Source: Thiobacillus sp. 0-1251
GTDB taxonomy: Bacteria; Pseudomonadota; Gammaproteobacteria; Burkholderiales; Thiobacillaceae
Direction: 5' to 3'
NCBI GenBank assembly: GCA_001899305.1
Contig: MKWL01000001.1
Span: forward strand, 1 to 64,000
DNA: 64,000 nt
In this document: positions 45,201 to 54,116 of the stretch, in pieces
Position numbering within the stretch: position 1 is the stretch's first letter
Layout: each line of letters starts with the position of its first letter
Position numbers and translations under genes: made by a program
Notes under the pieces: model-generated
What the model was told of the DNA's origin: nothing
The model's input: only the letters and a program-made list of their open reading frames with translations
Database searches by the model: none

Positions 45201-45846
45201 CGACGGTTGGGCCTACGACATCGGCTACGGCGGCCTCGACCATGTGCTGGCGCTGCCCTACGACGTCAACATTCTGGTGCTCGACACCGAGGTCTATTCC
45301 AACACCGGCGGCCAGACATCGAAGGCGACGCCGATCGGCGCGGTCGCCAAGTTCTCCGCTGGCGGCAAGGCCACCGCGAAGAAGGACCTTGCCAAAATCG
45401 CCAGCGATTACGGTCACGTGTACGTGGCGACGGCGGCTTACGGCGCCAAGGACGTCCAGACCCTGCGCGTGTTCCACGAAGCCGAGTCGTATGCCGGCCC
45501 GTCGCTCATCGTCGCCTACAGCCCGTGCATCGCACACGGCTACGACATGCTGTATAACCAGCGCCAGCAGGAGCTCGCAGTGAAGAGCGGGCACTGGCCA
45601 CTCGTCCGCTTCGACCCGCGGCTGGCGGAGGCCGGTGCCAATCCCTTCAAACTTGACTCCGCGGCACCCAGCCAGCCGGTCAAGGCCTTCATGGAATCGG
45701 AGACCCGCTTCGCCATGTTGCAGCGCAGCCATCCCGAAGCGGCGCTGCACTTCCTGGAGCAGGCTCAGCAGGAAGCCGACCGGCGCTACAAGGCCTATCA
45801 GGACATGGCACAGGGCCATGCCGACGAATCCAAATCCGGAGCCTGA
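42262..45846 (+). CDS. nifJ: Pyruvate:ferredoxin (flavodoxin) oxidoreductase
   Basis: 1194-aa homodimeric-type PFOR interconverting pyruvate + CoA and acetyl-CoA + CO2 with ferredoxin. Domain order: N-terminal pyrimidine-binding domain (VIAIYPITPASSMGEWADEW), central gamma and linker domains, two [4Fe-4S] motifs CTQCGKCVFVCP and CTGCGDCVEACP (about 700-775), cluster Cys in GACAGCGETPY, and TPP site GGDGWAYDIGYGGLD. Length fits the family. A dihydroorotate-dehydrogenase-like gene follows almost directly, a pairing seen in other bacteria. Confidence 0.96.
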   Translation: MTTTLTIDGNEAVARMAYLGNEVIAIYPITPASSMGEWADEWASQGRPNLWETVPKIIEMQSEGGAAGALHGALTSGALATSFTASQGLLLMIPNLYKIAGELTPFVLHVAARTLATHALSIFGDQSDVMACRATGCAMLAANSPQEAQDFAVIAQAATLAGRIPVIHFFDGFRTSHEVAKIAAVDAETVRAMIDDDLVAAHRARALSPEHPVLRGTSQNPDVFFQSRERANPYYDAFPGIVQDAMDRFGELSGRRYTLFDYVGATDAERVIVLMGSGAETVHETVEHLVARGEKVGVLKVRLYRPFSPAALLEALPPTVTSIAVLDRCKEPGADGEPLYKDVLGALAQASADGQRSMPRVIGGRYGLASKEFTPAMVKAVFDELAAATPKRQFTVGIHDDLTHLSLPWDTAFRTDASRQLQHAVFWGLGADGTVSANKNSIKILGEATDLQAQGYFVYDSKKSGAVTVSHLRFGPAPIRSTYLVEPGMAGFVACHQPMFVDRYELLEHAAPDGVFLLNTPASPDQVWDTLPQALCTQIREKRLQLWTIDAYAVAAEAGMGRRINTIMQTCFFAISGILPKGEAIAAIKQAVDKTYGKKSRRLVELNYRAIDMTLSRLHQVAIPAQRASNVAPGPIAEAEMPVAYPDFVRDLTLPIYHGHGDALPVSRLPADGSYPLGTAQYEKRNIALEIPVWEADLCTQCGKCVFVCPHSAIRARAFAAEAVKEAPPTFKHVPAKSKEFPAGTHISYQVAAEDCTGCGDCVEACPIHDKSNVSRRAVNMAPVGPLREQERDNFAFFLRLPEFDRAGVKHNTIPGAMLLDPLFEFSGACAGCGETPYIRLATQLFGDRMLVANATGCSSIYGGNLPSTPYTVNGAGRGPAWSNSLFEDNAEFGLGMRLAADQLMGYAQQLVREMATEIGGDLADALVTADQREEAEIVAQRQRVARLLEKLASSRHPCARKLASVAEWLIRRSVWIIGGDGWAYDIGYGGLDHVLALPYDVNILVLDTEVYSNTGGQTSKATPIGAVAKFSAGGKATAKKDLAKIASDYGHVYVATAAYGAKDVQTLRVFHEAESYAGPSLIVAYSPCIAHGYDMLYNQRQQELAVKSGHWPLVRFDPRLAEAGANPFKLDSAAPSQPVKAFMESETRFAMLQRSHPEAALHFLEQAQQEADRRYKAYQDMAQGHADESKSGA

Positions 45847-45847
45847 C

Positions 45848-46864
45848 ATGATCGATCTTTCCACTGACTATCTCGGTCTCACGCTCAAGAATCCGCTGGT
45901 GCCTTCGGCCTCGCCGCTGTCGCGTGACCTCGACACCGCTTTGCGGCTTGAGGATGCCGGCGCGGCCGCACTGGTGATGTATTCGCTGTTCGAGGAGGAA
46001 CTGCGGGCGGAGGACGCGATGATGGATCGCTTTCTGCTGCATAGAGGACTTGGGTGCAGCGAAGCGGAGGATGGCTTCCTGCCCGACCTGGGTGAAGTCC
46101 AGGGCGGACTCGAGCGCTACCTGACGCACCTGCACCAGCTCAAGCGGCGCCTGGAGATTCCCGTGGTGGCGAGCCTCAATGGCGTGTCGCCGTCGGGCTG
46201 GGTGGAACTCGGGCGGGCGCTGGAACAGGCCGGCGCCGATGCACTCGAGCTCAACGTCTATCATGTCGCCGCCGACATGCACGCCGCCGGCGAAGCCGTC
46301 GAGGCGCGCTACGTCGACCTGTTGACCCGGCTGCGTCGCGTGGTGAGCCTGCCCATCGTCATGAAGCTGTCGCCTTTTTTTTCGTCGCTGCCGCATTTCG
46401 TGCGCCGACTCGAAGCAGCCGGCGCGAATGGCGTCGCCGTGTTCAATCGCTTCTACCAGCCGGACATCGATCTCGACGAGATGCGCATGACCGACCAGTT
46501 GCATCTCTCGTCGGCCGAAGAGGCCCTGTTGCGTATCCGCTGGATCGCCATCTTGTATGGCCGTACCCGCCTGACGCTCGCCGCTACCGGCGGCGTCCAT
46601 AGCGAAAGCGAAGCGTTGAAACTTTTATTGGCCGGTGCCGACGTCGTGCACCTGGCTTCCTGCCTGCTGCAGCACGGTCCCGACAAACTGACCGGGATTC
46701 TCGCGGCGATGCAGAATTGGATGGAGGAAAAGGAATATGCCTCCATCGCCCAGCTGAAGGGCAGCATGAGCCAGAAAAATCTGCCCGATCCCTCGCTCGT
46801 CGCACGCGCGAGCTACCTGCGTGTGCTGGACAGCTTTACTCCGCGGCCGGGTGTCTGGTCCTGA
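45848..46864 (+). CDS. Dihydroorotate-dehydrogenase-like FMN protein paired with nifJ
   Basis: 338-aa TIM-barrel flavoprotein of the DHOD-like family (LSTDYLGLTLKNPLVPSASPLSRD, VVASLNGVSPSGWVELGRALEQAGADALELNVYH, VMKLSPFFSS, ATGGVHSESEALKLLLAGADVV). Unlike true PyrD the active-site pattern and partner genes differ, and pyrimidine synthesis is an unsafe call. It starts 1 bp after the nifJ stop, so co-translation with PFOR is likely; it may supply or take electrons there. Confidence 0.82.
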   Translation: MIDLSTDYLGLTLKNPLVPSASPLSRDLDTALRLEDAGAAALVMYSLFEEELRAEDAMMDRFLLHRGLGCSEAEDGFLPDLGEVQGGLERYLTHLHQLKRRLEIPVVASLNGVSPSGWVELGRALEQAGADALELNVYHVAADMHAAGEAVEARYVDLLTRLRRVVSLPIVMKLSPFFSSLPHFVRRLEAAGANGVAVFNRFYQPDIDLDEMRMTDQLHLSSAEEALLRIRWIAILYGRTRLTLAATGGVHSESEALKLLLAGADVVHLASCLLQHGPDKLTGILAAMQNWMEEKEYASIAQLKGSMSQKNLPDPSLVARASYLRVLDSFTPRPGVWS

Positions 46865-46905
46865 ACCGATGCCGAACGCCATGTCGAGAGAATGGGGCGT
46901 AATGC

Positions 46906-48729
46906 ATGGTTGAACACGCCCTGGTCAGCCTCAGTGCCGTCGTCATCCTGGGCATTGCCGCCCAGTGGCTGGGCTGGCGTGTGCGCATCCCCTCGATCCT
47001 GTTGCTGCTGGTATTCGGTATCGTGGCCGGGCCGATATTGGGTTGGATCCATCCCGGCGAGCTGCTGGGATCGCTGCTGTATCCAGTGGTCTCGCTCGCA
47101 GTCGCGGTGATTCTGTTCGAAGGCGGTCTCAGCCTGTCGGTGAAGGAGTTTCGCGCCATCGGCGGTGTGGTGGCCTGGCTGGTCACGCTGGGAGCGGGTA
47201 TCACCTGGGTCATCGGCACGCTGGCGGCGCACTGGATACTCGGGCTCGACTGGCCGCTGGCGATCCTGTTGGGTGCGGTGCTGGTGGTCACCGGTCCCAC
47301 GGTCATCGGGCCGATGCTGCGATTCATTCGGCCGACAGGCCAGAGCGGCGCCATCCTGAAATGGGAAGGGATCGTCATCGATCCGATCGGCGCCATGCTC
47401 GCAGTGCTGGTATTTCAGGTCACGGCCTACTCGGGGGCCGAACATGGAATGATCGTGGCAACCGGCGTACTGAAAACCATCGCCTTCGGGACCCTGGTCG
47501 GCCTGCTGGGGGCATTGACCCTGGGGCTGTGCCTGAAGCGCGACCTGATTCCCGATTCCCTGCAAAATCCGGTGGCCGTCATGTTCGTCGTCGCCGTCTT
47601 TACCGGCGCCAACCTGCTGCAGTCCGAGTCGGGTCTGCTGGCCGTGACGATCATGGGATTTGCCATGGCCAACCAGAAAGCCGTCCCAATTAATCACATC
47701 GTCGAATTCAAGGAGAACCTGCGGGTACTGCTGATTGCGGGCGTATTCATTCTGTTGGCCGCCCATCTCAAGCCGTCGGACCTCGACCAGATCGGGATCG
47801 CCAGTTTCATGTTCTTCCTGGTCCTGGTGTTCATTGCGCGCCCCGCAGCCGTCTTTGCCTCCACGCTGGGGAGCAAGCTCAGTTTTCGCGAGAAGCTGTT
47901 CATGTCGTGGATGGCGCCACGCGGCATCGTCGCCGCTGCCGTGGCGTCGGTGTTCGCACTGCGCATGGAAGAGGTGGGGCTGGCGAATGCGGATGTGCTG
48001 GTTCCGCAGACCTTCTTCGTCATCATCGGAACCGTAGCCCTGTATGGCCTGACTGCGCCACTGGTCGCGCGACGGCTCGGTCTGGCCAAGGCCGAGCCGC
48101 AAGGCGTCCTCTTTCTGGGAGGACGTTTCTGGGTTCGCGAGATGGCCAAGGTTCTCCTGGATGAAGGCTATCCGGTCATGCTGGTGGACAACAGCCAGCA
48201 CAACGTGTCGGCGGCACGCATGGCCGGCATCCCGGCCTTTTATGCCAGCATCTTTTCCGACACCGTGCTGGACCGTGTCGAGATCAGCGGGATCGGGAAA
48301 CTCATGGCCATGACCAGCAACGACGATGTCAATTCGCTGGCGGCGCTGCACTTCGCTCCCTTGTTCGGGCGTGCGCAGGCCTACCAGCTGATGCCCGAGG
48401 ATGAAAAACAGCTTGCGGCCCACTCACGTCATCTCAGGGGCCGTTTCCTGTTTGGCAAGGACATGACGCACGCAGCCTTGACCCGATGGTTCACCGATGA
48501 GGCCGTGGTCAAGAAAACCCGGTTGAGCGAGGAATTCGGCTTCGAGGAATTGAAAGCCCAGTATGGCCAGGTGCAGCCGCTGTTCCTGATCACCGAAGAG
48601 GGTGCGCTTCAGGTCTTCACGGTTGAAGGGACCATCAAGCCGCAGGCCGGGCAGACCTTGATCAGCCTGGTGCTGGCACAGCCGGAAGCGGAGGAACTTG
48701 CTGCAGCAGTGGCGCAAGCGACACCGTAA
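46906..48729 (+). CDS. CPA1-type cation:proton antiporter with TrkA domain
   Basis: 607-aa membrane protein. About 12 helices (RIPSILLLLVFGIVAGPILGW; LGAVLVVTGPTVIGPMLRFIRP, the NhaP-like motif; FMSWMAPRGIVAAAVASVFALRM), then a TrkA-N nucleotide-binding domain starting GVLFLGGRFWVREMAKVLLDEG (about 400-520) and a C-terminal helical tail. It is expected to exchange Na+ or K+ for protons. It lies 41 bp after the nifJ pair but need not share their function. Confidence 0.87.
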   Translation: MVEHALVSLSAVVILGIAAQWLGWRVRIPSILLLLVFGIVAGPILGWIHPGELLGSLLYPVVSLAVAVILFEGGLSLSVKEFRAIGGVVAWLVTLGAGITWVIGTLAAHWILGLDWPLAILLGAVLVVTGPTVIGPMLRFIRPTGQSGAILKWEGIVIDPIGAMLAVLVFQVTAYSGAEHGMIVATGVLKTIAFGTLVGLLGALTLGLCLKRDLIPDSLQNPVAVMFVVAVFTGANLLQSESGLLAVTIMGFAMANQKAVPINHIVEFKENLRVLLIAGVFILLAAHLKPSDLDQIGIASFMFFLVLVFIARPAAVFASTLGSKLSFREKLFMSWMAPRGIVAAAVASVFALRMEEVGLANADVLVPQTFFVIIGTVALYGLTAPLVARRLGLAKAEPQGVLFLGGRFWVREMAKVLLDEGYPVMLVDNSQHNVSAARMAGIPAFYASIFSDTVLDRVEISGIGKLMAMTSNDDVNSLAALHFAPLFGRAQAYQLMPEDEKQLAAHSRHLRGRFLFGKDMTHAALTRWFTDEAVVKKTRLSEEFGFEELKAQYGQVQPLFLITEEGALQVFTVEGTIKPQAGQTLISLVLAQPEAEELAAAVAQATP

Positions 48730-48790
48730 GCCTAGTATCTAAGTGGGCCTCCGCAATATTCCCCGGCCGGATGGTCGGTATCCCGGTCAG

Positions 48791-49456
48791 CTAGCGTCCG
48801 TCGTTTCTCCCGCCGGGGGCGACCCGGTGCTCGACGGCGAATACTGCCGCTTCCACTCGGGATGACAGGTTCAGCTTGGCGAGGATGTGGCGGACATGCA
48901 GCTTGACGGTGTCGTGGCTGATGTCGAGGGTGCGCGCGATGGCCTTGTTGCTTTCGCCGCGCGACAGGTGGGACAGGATTTCGCGTTCGCGCGGGGTCAG
49001 CGCGTCAAGTAGTGAACCGGCATCCTGGCCTTTCTGGTCGTACAGCTTGACCAGCTTGGCGGTCATGGCGGGCGCAACGACAGTCTCGCCGCGCTGGGCG
49101 CGCAGGATGGCGTCGACCACTTCGTCGGGTTCCATGCTTTTCAGCAGATAGCCGTTGGCGCCGGCACGGAGCGCCCGTGCGAGGTCATCCTCGGCTTCCG
49201 ACAGGGTGAGGATGAGGATGGGCAGGTCGAAATCCTCAGCACGCAGTTGTTGCATCAGCGTGATGCCATCGGTGCCGGGCATGTTGAGGTCGAGAATGAG
49301 GACGTCAGGGCGATGCGCCCGCAGCAGCCGGGAGACATCGTCCGGATTGCCGGTGAAGGCCGTGACTTCGATACTGCCGCTCTGCTCGAGCAGTTCGGCC
49401 AGTCCCTTGCGGAACAGGGTATGGTCGTCGACGAGGATGATGCGGGTGAGGCTCAT
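48791..49456 (-). CDS. NarL/LuxR-family response regulator
   Basis: 221-aa regulator. Receiver domain with acidic D10-D11, phosphorylated D56 (LILDLNMPGTDG) and Lys in LLKSMEPDE; C-terminal LuxR helix-turn-helix LTPREREILSHLSRGESNKAIARTLDISHDTVKLHVRHILAKL. It overlaps the upstream kinase gene by four bases, so the two form a cognate pair. Resemblance is to NarL/NarP; the regulon is not in view. Confidence 0.93.
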   Translation of the reverse strand: MSLTRIILVDDHTLFRKGLAELLEQSGSIEVTAFTGNPDDVSRLLRAHRPDVLILDLNMPGTDGITLMQQLRAEDFDLPILILTLSEAEDDLARALRAGANGYLLKSMEPDEVVDAILRAQRGETVVAPAMTAKLVKLYDQKGQDAGSLLDALTPREREILSHLSRGESNKAIARTLDISHDTVKLHVRHILAKLNLSSRVEAAVFAVEHRVAPGGRNDGR

Positions 49457-50670
49457 GCGACGTGCTCACTGTGCTGATGGGATGCGGCGCGTTGCGGAAA
49501 GACCAGGCGGATGACAGTGCCGCCGGCCGGGCGGGACTCCACGCTGAGCTTGCCGTTCAGCTTGGCCGCGCGCTCGCGCATGATGGTCAGGCCGAAGCTC
49601 TTGCCCAGGGTGGACGATTCGTCGTTCTTCTTCTGCACGCCGACGCCGTCGTCGGCAACGTTGACGATGTACTGGCCGTTTTCCAGATCGAAGGTGATGA
49701 CGACGTGGCGCGCGCGGGCGTGCTTGGCGATGTTGTAGAGCGATTCCTGGATGATGTGGAAGACCTGGATTTCCTCGTCGGGCGACAGCGAGACATCCTG
49801 CACCAGATTGAGGAAGTCGACGTCGGCGTTGGCTTTCTTGCGGAAGCTCTTGGCCATTTCCTGGATCGCCGGCACCAGGCCGCGCGGGTTGATGCGGTCG
49901 CGGTACTGCGTGATGAGGTCGCGCAGGTCGGCGTAGGCGAGGTCGACCGCTTCCTCGACGTCGCCGAGGTAACGATTGGCCTTGGGGTAATCCTCGTGGC
50001 GCATCGCGTCGCTCAATACGGTGAGGCGCATCTTGGCGTAGGCCAGCGTCTGCGCCAGCGAATCGTGGATCTGGTTGGCCAGCATCTGGCGTTCGTTCAT
50101 CAGCGAGATGCGCATGTTTTCACGCGTCAGCCGTGCGTTTTCCAATGCGATGCCGAGGTGTTCGCTGATCGAGCGGAACAAGAGGCGCACATCCTCGGGG
50201 ACGGTCTTGCCTTCTTCGAGGAACAGGTTGTAGACACCCATGACCTGGTTCTTGTGCATCAGCGGCACTGCAACCACGGTGTTGCAGCTGTCGCTGAAAT
50301 AGGCGTCGTTGGCTTGACGCTTGCAGAAGGCGACGTTGTTCCAGCTGCTCACGGTCACCTCGCGCGCGGCCTTGCCGCATACGCCGCAATCGACGCTGAC
50401 GATGTTTTCGTGCTCGACCAGTTCGGGCGGCAGCCCCACCGAGCCGATCAGCCGCAGGTGCGTGCGATCGTCGGTGATGACGCGCACGGCGCCCGCCTGG
50501 GCACCCGCCAGCCGGATCATGGTCGACAGGAAGCGTCCCAGCAGCTGTTCGACGTTGGAATCCGTGGACAGGCTGGTGGTGATTTCCGACAGCACGCGCA
50601 GCGCCGGGATGCTGACGTTGCCCGAATCGGGCGGCGTGTGCTGGATCAGGGGATGGATGTTGTCTTTCAT
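49453..50670 (-). CDS. NarX-like GAF sensor histidine kinase (cytoplasmic)
   Basis: 405-aa HisKA_3-type kinase without membrane segments. GAF domain about 30-180 with four cysteines C95, C98, C116 and C129 (CGVC, FCKR, DSCN), a cluster also found in the central module of NarX-type kinases, suggesting redox or Fe-S sensing. Phospho-acceptor H202 lies in NQIHDSLAQTLAYAK, and the ATPase domain shows ESLYNIAKHARA and DDGVGVQ. It is translated with the NarL-type partner. Confidence 0.88.
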   Translation of the reverse strand: MKDNIHPLIQHTPPDSGNVSIPALRVLSEITTSLSTDSNVEQLLGRFLSTMIRLAGAQAGAVRVITDDRTHLRLIGSVGLPPELVEHENIVSVDCGVCGKAAREVTVSSWNNVAFCKRQANDAYFSDSCNTVVAVPLMHKNQVMGVYNLFLEEGKTVPEDVRLLFRSISEHLGIALENARLTRENMRISLMNERQMLANQIHDSLAQTLAYAKMRLTVLSDAMRHEDYPKANRYLGDVEEAVDLAYADLRDLITQYRDRINPRGLVPAIQEMAKSFRKKANADVDFLNLVQDVSLSPDEEIQVFHIIQESLYNIAKHARARHVVITFDLENGQYIVNVADDGVGVQKKNDESSTLGKSFGLTIMRERAAKLNGKLSVESRPAGGTVIRLVFPQRAASHQHSEHVA

Positions 50671-50779
50671 GGTGCGATCAGAAGACGTAGCTTTTCAGCA
50701 TATCCGATTTATGCGCGATCCCAAGCCGCCGGGGCGAGTCGGTCGCGAAAAAACCGGCTGGTTCAAAGGGGTTTCCGCG

Positions 50780-51664
50780 TCAAAGCAGCTCCCCCTTGAT
50801 GACGGGAATCACGCGTCCGCCCACACTTATTTCAGGAGCTCCATCGGACGTGCCGGCACGCAACTTCACCAGGGAAGGCCGGTTCATTTCGTATCCCTGT
50901 TCAATGCGCAGCGACAGGCTGGGTCCGGGGAGAATCGGATGTTCCAGAAGATAGGCGCCGAGGAAGGCGGCTCCGTTGCCCGTCGCCGGATCCTCGCGTA
51001 CGCCGTGGGCCTCGAAAAAGAACCTGACGCACAGGTCGTTGCAGGCGTGATGCGTCTCGCGGCAGAACAGGTACACGAGAGAAGGGAAGCCTTGCCTGGC
51101 CAATGGCGTGAAGGCGTCGAGATCCAGTTTGCAGCGGCGTAGCGCATCGAGGCTGCGCAGGGGCACGATCATGGCTGAAATGCCGGCAGTCATCTGCTGA
51201 ATGGGGGACGCTGTGTCGATATCGTCGGGCGATATGCCCAGCGCCGTCGCCATGGGTTTGCGGTCGCATGTCGCCCCAGGCGTCACCGGGGGTGCCTGAA
51301 ACCATGCAGTTTCGGGTTCGTCGGCAGTGAGTTCGAACGTGACGGGGACCTGGCCGACCGCAAGATTCAGCCGTACCGGCGCGGACGTGCCGGGCGCAAT
51401 CTGTTCCCGGATGACCCAGGCTGTCCCGAGGATCGGGTGCCCGGCAAAGGCGATTTCCCGCGCAGGCGTGAAGATCCTGACCCGGTGGCCGCCATCGCGC
51501 TCCGGGGCGGTGTAGACGAAGGTCGTTTCCGAGAAATTCATCTCGGTCGCGATCTGCTGCATCGTTTCGTCGGAGAGGTCGTCGGCGTGGGTGACCACCG
51601 CCAGTTGGTTACCGGCGTAGGGTCGTTCTGCAAAAACGTCAACGATGTGGAAAGGGTGCGTCAT
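50780..51664 (-). CDS. PhzF-family protein (isomerase-like)
   Basis: 294-aa protein of the diaminopimelate-epimerase-like PhzF/YddE family: VDVFAERPYAGNQLAVV at the start, MNFSETTFVY with the conserved catalytic Glu, TPAREIAFAGHPILGTA and the C-terminal REDPATGNGAAFLGAYL. Most members are uncharacterised, so no phenazine pathway is implied; no phz genes are near. The ATG chosen skips seven upstream codons and matches the family start. Single gene. Confidence 0.88.
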   Translation of the reverse strand: MTHPFHIVDVFAERPYAGNQLAVVTHADDLSDETMQQIATEMNFSETTFVYTAPERDGGHRVRIFTPAREIAFAGHPILGTAWVIREQIAPGTSAPVRLNLAVGQVPVTFELTADEPETAWFQAPPVTPGATCDRKPMATALGISPDDIDTASPIQQMTAGISAMIVPLRSLDALRRCKLDLDAFTPLARQGFPSLVYLFCRETHHACNDLCVRFFFEAHGVREDPATGNGAAFLGAYLLEHPILPGPSLSLRIEQGYEMNRPSLVKLRAGTSDGAPEISVGGRVIPVIKGELL

Positions 51665-51728
51665 GGCCGTGCTGCCCAGCAACAATCAACCAGGCAGTAT
51701 AAAAGCTTTTCCTGCGTGCGGCGTACCG

Positions 51729-52502
51729 TTAAAAGCGGATGGCCAAGCCGGTCAGCCATGCCGAATCTGCGGCAGGGTGGGTCAGACCTTTGCGGTATCC
51801 GAGGTCAATATCCAGATTCGGGGTGACGGAATAGACCAGCCCCAGCACCATCGACCCCACGTTGGGATGACCCGACCGTTCGGCACAGCTTTCCACGCTG
51901 GCGTCGCCTACCAGGCGCAGCGATTCGCCGAGCGCGTATTCCGCGGCAACCGAGGCGTGGTAAATATGGTTCCGTTCGTCCGTTCCGTCGTGGATGTTGC
52001 GCGTATAGCCGAGATGCACGTGAAAGGTCCAGGGCTCGCCTGCATAGGTCATCACGGCGAACAGGCTGGGCGTGACGTGCCCCGCACTCAACCCCTTGTC
52101 GTCGTTTCCGGTCGGCAAGCCCAGCCCGGGACGCAGGGCGAAGCTCAGCGCACCTTCGTCGTAGAAGCGCCACTTGGCAGCAATCTCCATGTCCGCAAAC
52201 CCCTGGACGGTGGCGTCCGTGGCAGCCAGCCGGTCGGTCTGGCGCTCATGCGGCAGGGAGGCGATCACGTCGAGGGTGTCCGTGAGGCCAATGGATAGAA
52301 CAGTATTGATGCGCTGATCGCGCGTGTTGGTGGAGTCGTCCTTCGTGTGGCTGAGATCGTGCGTCAATTCCAGCTGAACATGGCCGGCGCCCTGGGTGCC
52401 GGTATCCTCCGTAAGGAGCGGGTGCGCGCCCAGCGCTGTCACGGGCCATTGGCCACACATGAGCAATACGAAGATGCTCACGATTCTTGTTGTTGTCTTC
52501 AT
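51729..52502 (-). CDS. Outer-membrane beta-barrel protein, MetA-pathway-of-phenol-degradation type
   Basis: 257-aa exported protein: signal peptide 1-27 (RIVSIFVLLMCGQWPVTALGA), mature start HPLLTEDTGTQGAGHVQLE, then alternating amphipathic strands (LSFALRPGLGLPTGN, WTFHVHLGYTRNI, LDIDLGYRKGL) and a terminal Phe in LAIRF, as for outer-membrane insertion. The pattern resembles the Phenol_MetA_deg family, whose members are often simply annotated transporters; substrate unknown. Confidence 0.65.
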   Translation of the reverse strand: MKTTTRIVSIFVLLMCGQWPVTALGAHPLLTEDTGTQGAGHVQLELTHDLSHTKDDSTNTRDQRINTVLSIGLTDTLDVIASLPHERQTDRLAATDATVQGFADMEIAAKWRFYDEGALSFALRPGLGLPTGNDDKGLSAGHVTPSLFAVMTYAGEPWTFHVHLGYTRNIHDGTDERNHIYHASVAAEYALGESLRLVGDASVESCAERSGHPNVGSMVLGLVYSVTPNLDIDLGYRKGLTHPAADSAWLTGLAIRF

Positions 52503-52580
52503 TCCCTTGTTTTTGCTGCCGAGATCGTTTTTATCGAATGATTTTGGTGAGCCCGCTTCGGAGACGGGCCGTTCCTTGTG

Positions 52581-53936
52581 TCAAGAATCGGCGTTGGCGG
52601 ACGCCGCGTTCATGTGCGGCTCAGGATGGCCGCGTAGTTGGGAATCTGCTTCCTGGAATGTTTTGTCCAGCAATTCGATCCAATGGCTGACCGGCACCGG
52701 CGACGCCAGGGCCAGATGGGTCAGGCAGCCGATATTGGCCGTTGCGATGGCTTCCGGGCGACTGACCAGCAGGGTTTCCAGCTTGCGCTCGCGCAACGAT
52801 TCCGAGAGCGTAGACTGCAGGAGAGAGTAGGCGCCTGCCGAACCACAGCACATGAAAGGATAGCGAACGGGAAGGAGCTTGAACCCGGCGCGCTTCAGCA
52901 GTTTTTCGACCACGCCGTTCAGTTTTTCGCCATGCTGCAGGCTGCAGGATGACTGGAAGACGATGCGCCGCGGCTTCGGAGGGGCGGGCAGGGCATGAAG
53001 CGGGTCGTCATTCCATTCCTCGGCGACGATTTCCGCGATGTCCCGGGTCAGTTCCGAGATGCGTGCCGCCTTGTCGCGGTATTGGGGATCGTCGTGCAGC
53101 AGCTGGCCGTATTCGCGAAAGTGCATGCCGCACCCACTGGCAGTGAGGACGAGGGCTTCGGCGCCAGCCTCGATGTGCGGCCACAAGGCGTCGATGTTCT
53201 TGCGCATGAAGGCACGCGCTTCATCCGTTTCGGCCATGTGATGGCTCAGGGCGCCGCAACAGCCATCGCTGGCCGGAATCAGCCGGATTCCGAAGCGATC
53301 CAGCACGCGGGCGGAGGCGGCATTGATGTCGGGCGCGAGGCCGGGCTGCACGCATCCCTGCCAGATCAGCATGCGCCGGCCATGCGGCCGGTCGGGCCAG
53401 ACGCCAGCCTGGCGCCGCTGCGGAATCCGCGCACGCAGGTCTTCCGGCAGGAAGCGTCGCAGGGCCTGTCCTGTGCGTAGCAAGGCCGTGAAGCGGTAAC
53501 GGTAGGGCACCACGGCACGCAACGCACGGCGTGCCAGTTTCTCCTTGAGCGGTCGAGGGGACTCCTTTTCGACCAGCTCCCGTCCGATATCGAGAAGACG
53601 TCCGTAGCGGACACCCTGCGGGCAACTGGTTTCGCAGGACCGGCAGCCAAGGCAGCGATCGAGATGAAGTTGCAGATTGGCGCTGAGCGTGCGGCCTTCA
53701 AGGGTACTGAGGGTATAGGCCGGCAGCTCAAGCGTGTCTGGGGTGGGTTCCTTGCCCTCCATGAACTGCTTGATGAGATAAATGCGCCCCCGCGGCCCGT
53801 CCCATTCGTCATCCAGCAGCCGGAAGGTCGGGCAGGTAAAGGTACATTGGCCGCATTGCACGCAGGAAAGCAGGAGCGATTCCGCTTCGCGTCCCAGTTC
53901 GGTATCGCGGTAGGGTTCGGCCAGCTCGATTTTCAT
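52581..53936 (-). CDS. glcF: Glycolate oxidase iron-sulfur subunit-like protein GlcF
   Basis: 451-aa Fe-S protein with two ferredoxin motifs CVQCGQCTFTCPTF (from C25) and CLGCRSCETSCPQG, followed by two CCG domains (GCCGALSHH; CCGSAGAYS with SSCSLQH). The pattern is GlcF, which passes electrons from glycolate oxidation to quinone. No GlcD or GlcE partner lies in the window. Its upstream region carries the same promoter/operator block found before scnB and cbiM, in the orientation that would transcribe this gene. With the class V aminotransferase at 1-2 kb it suggests glyoxylate metabolism, but another substrate is possible. Confidence 0.85.
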   Translation of the reverse strand: MKIELAEPYRDTELGREAESLLLSCVQCGQCTFTCPTFRLLDDEWDGPRGRIYLIKQFMEGKEPTPDTLELPAYTLSTLEGRTLSANLQLHLDRCLGCRSCETSCPQGVRYGRLLDIGRELVEKESPRPLKEKLARRALRAVVPYRYRFTALLRTGQALRRFLPEDLRARIPQRRQAGVWPDRPHGRRMLIWQGCVQPGLAPDINAASARVLDRFGIRLIPASDGCCGALSHHMAETDEARAFMRKNIDALWPHIEAGAEALVLTASGCGMHFREYGQLLHDDPQYRDKAARISELTRDIAEIVAEEWNDDPLHALPAPPKPRRIVFQSSCSLQHGEKLNGVVEKLLKRAGFKLLPVRYPFMCCGSAGAYSLLQSTLSESLRERKLETLLVSRPEAIATANIGCLTHLALASPVPVSHWIELLDKTFQEADSQLRGHPEPHMNAASANADS

Positions 53937-54116
53937 GCTCGCTCTCCATATAGAAACACGTGTTTTACCCGATGGATCGAAGCCTGGATCCGAGGTTCGG
54001 GCGACGGCGTTTGACGGGGTGAGTTTTCAGTGCGCGGGATCAGCGCTGCGTCTTCGTGATCACGGCAGGCGGTCGCGTGATCGATCGAACTCATTCGTCA
54101 GTCGCCTTCGGATAAG

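Noticed and set aside
43897-45864. Long antisense open frame (about 655 codons) over nifJ
   Set aside because: It lies opposite a clear PFOR gene in G+C-rich sequence; the translation has no recognisable motifs.
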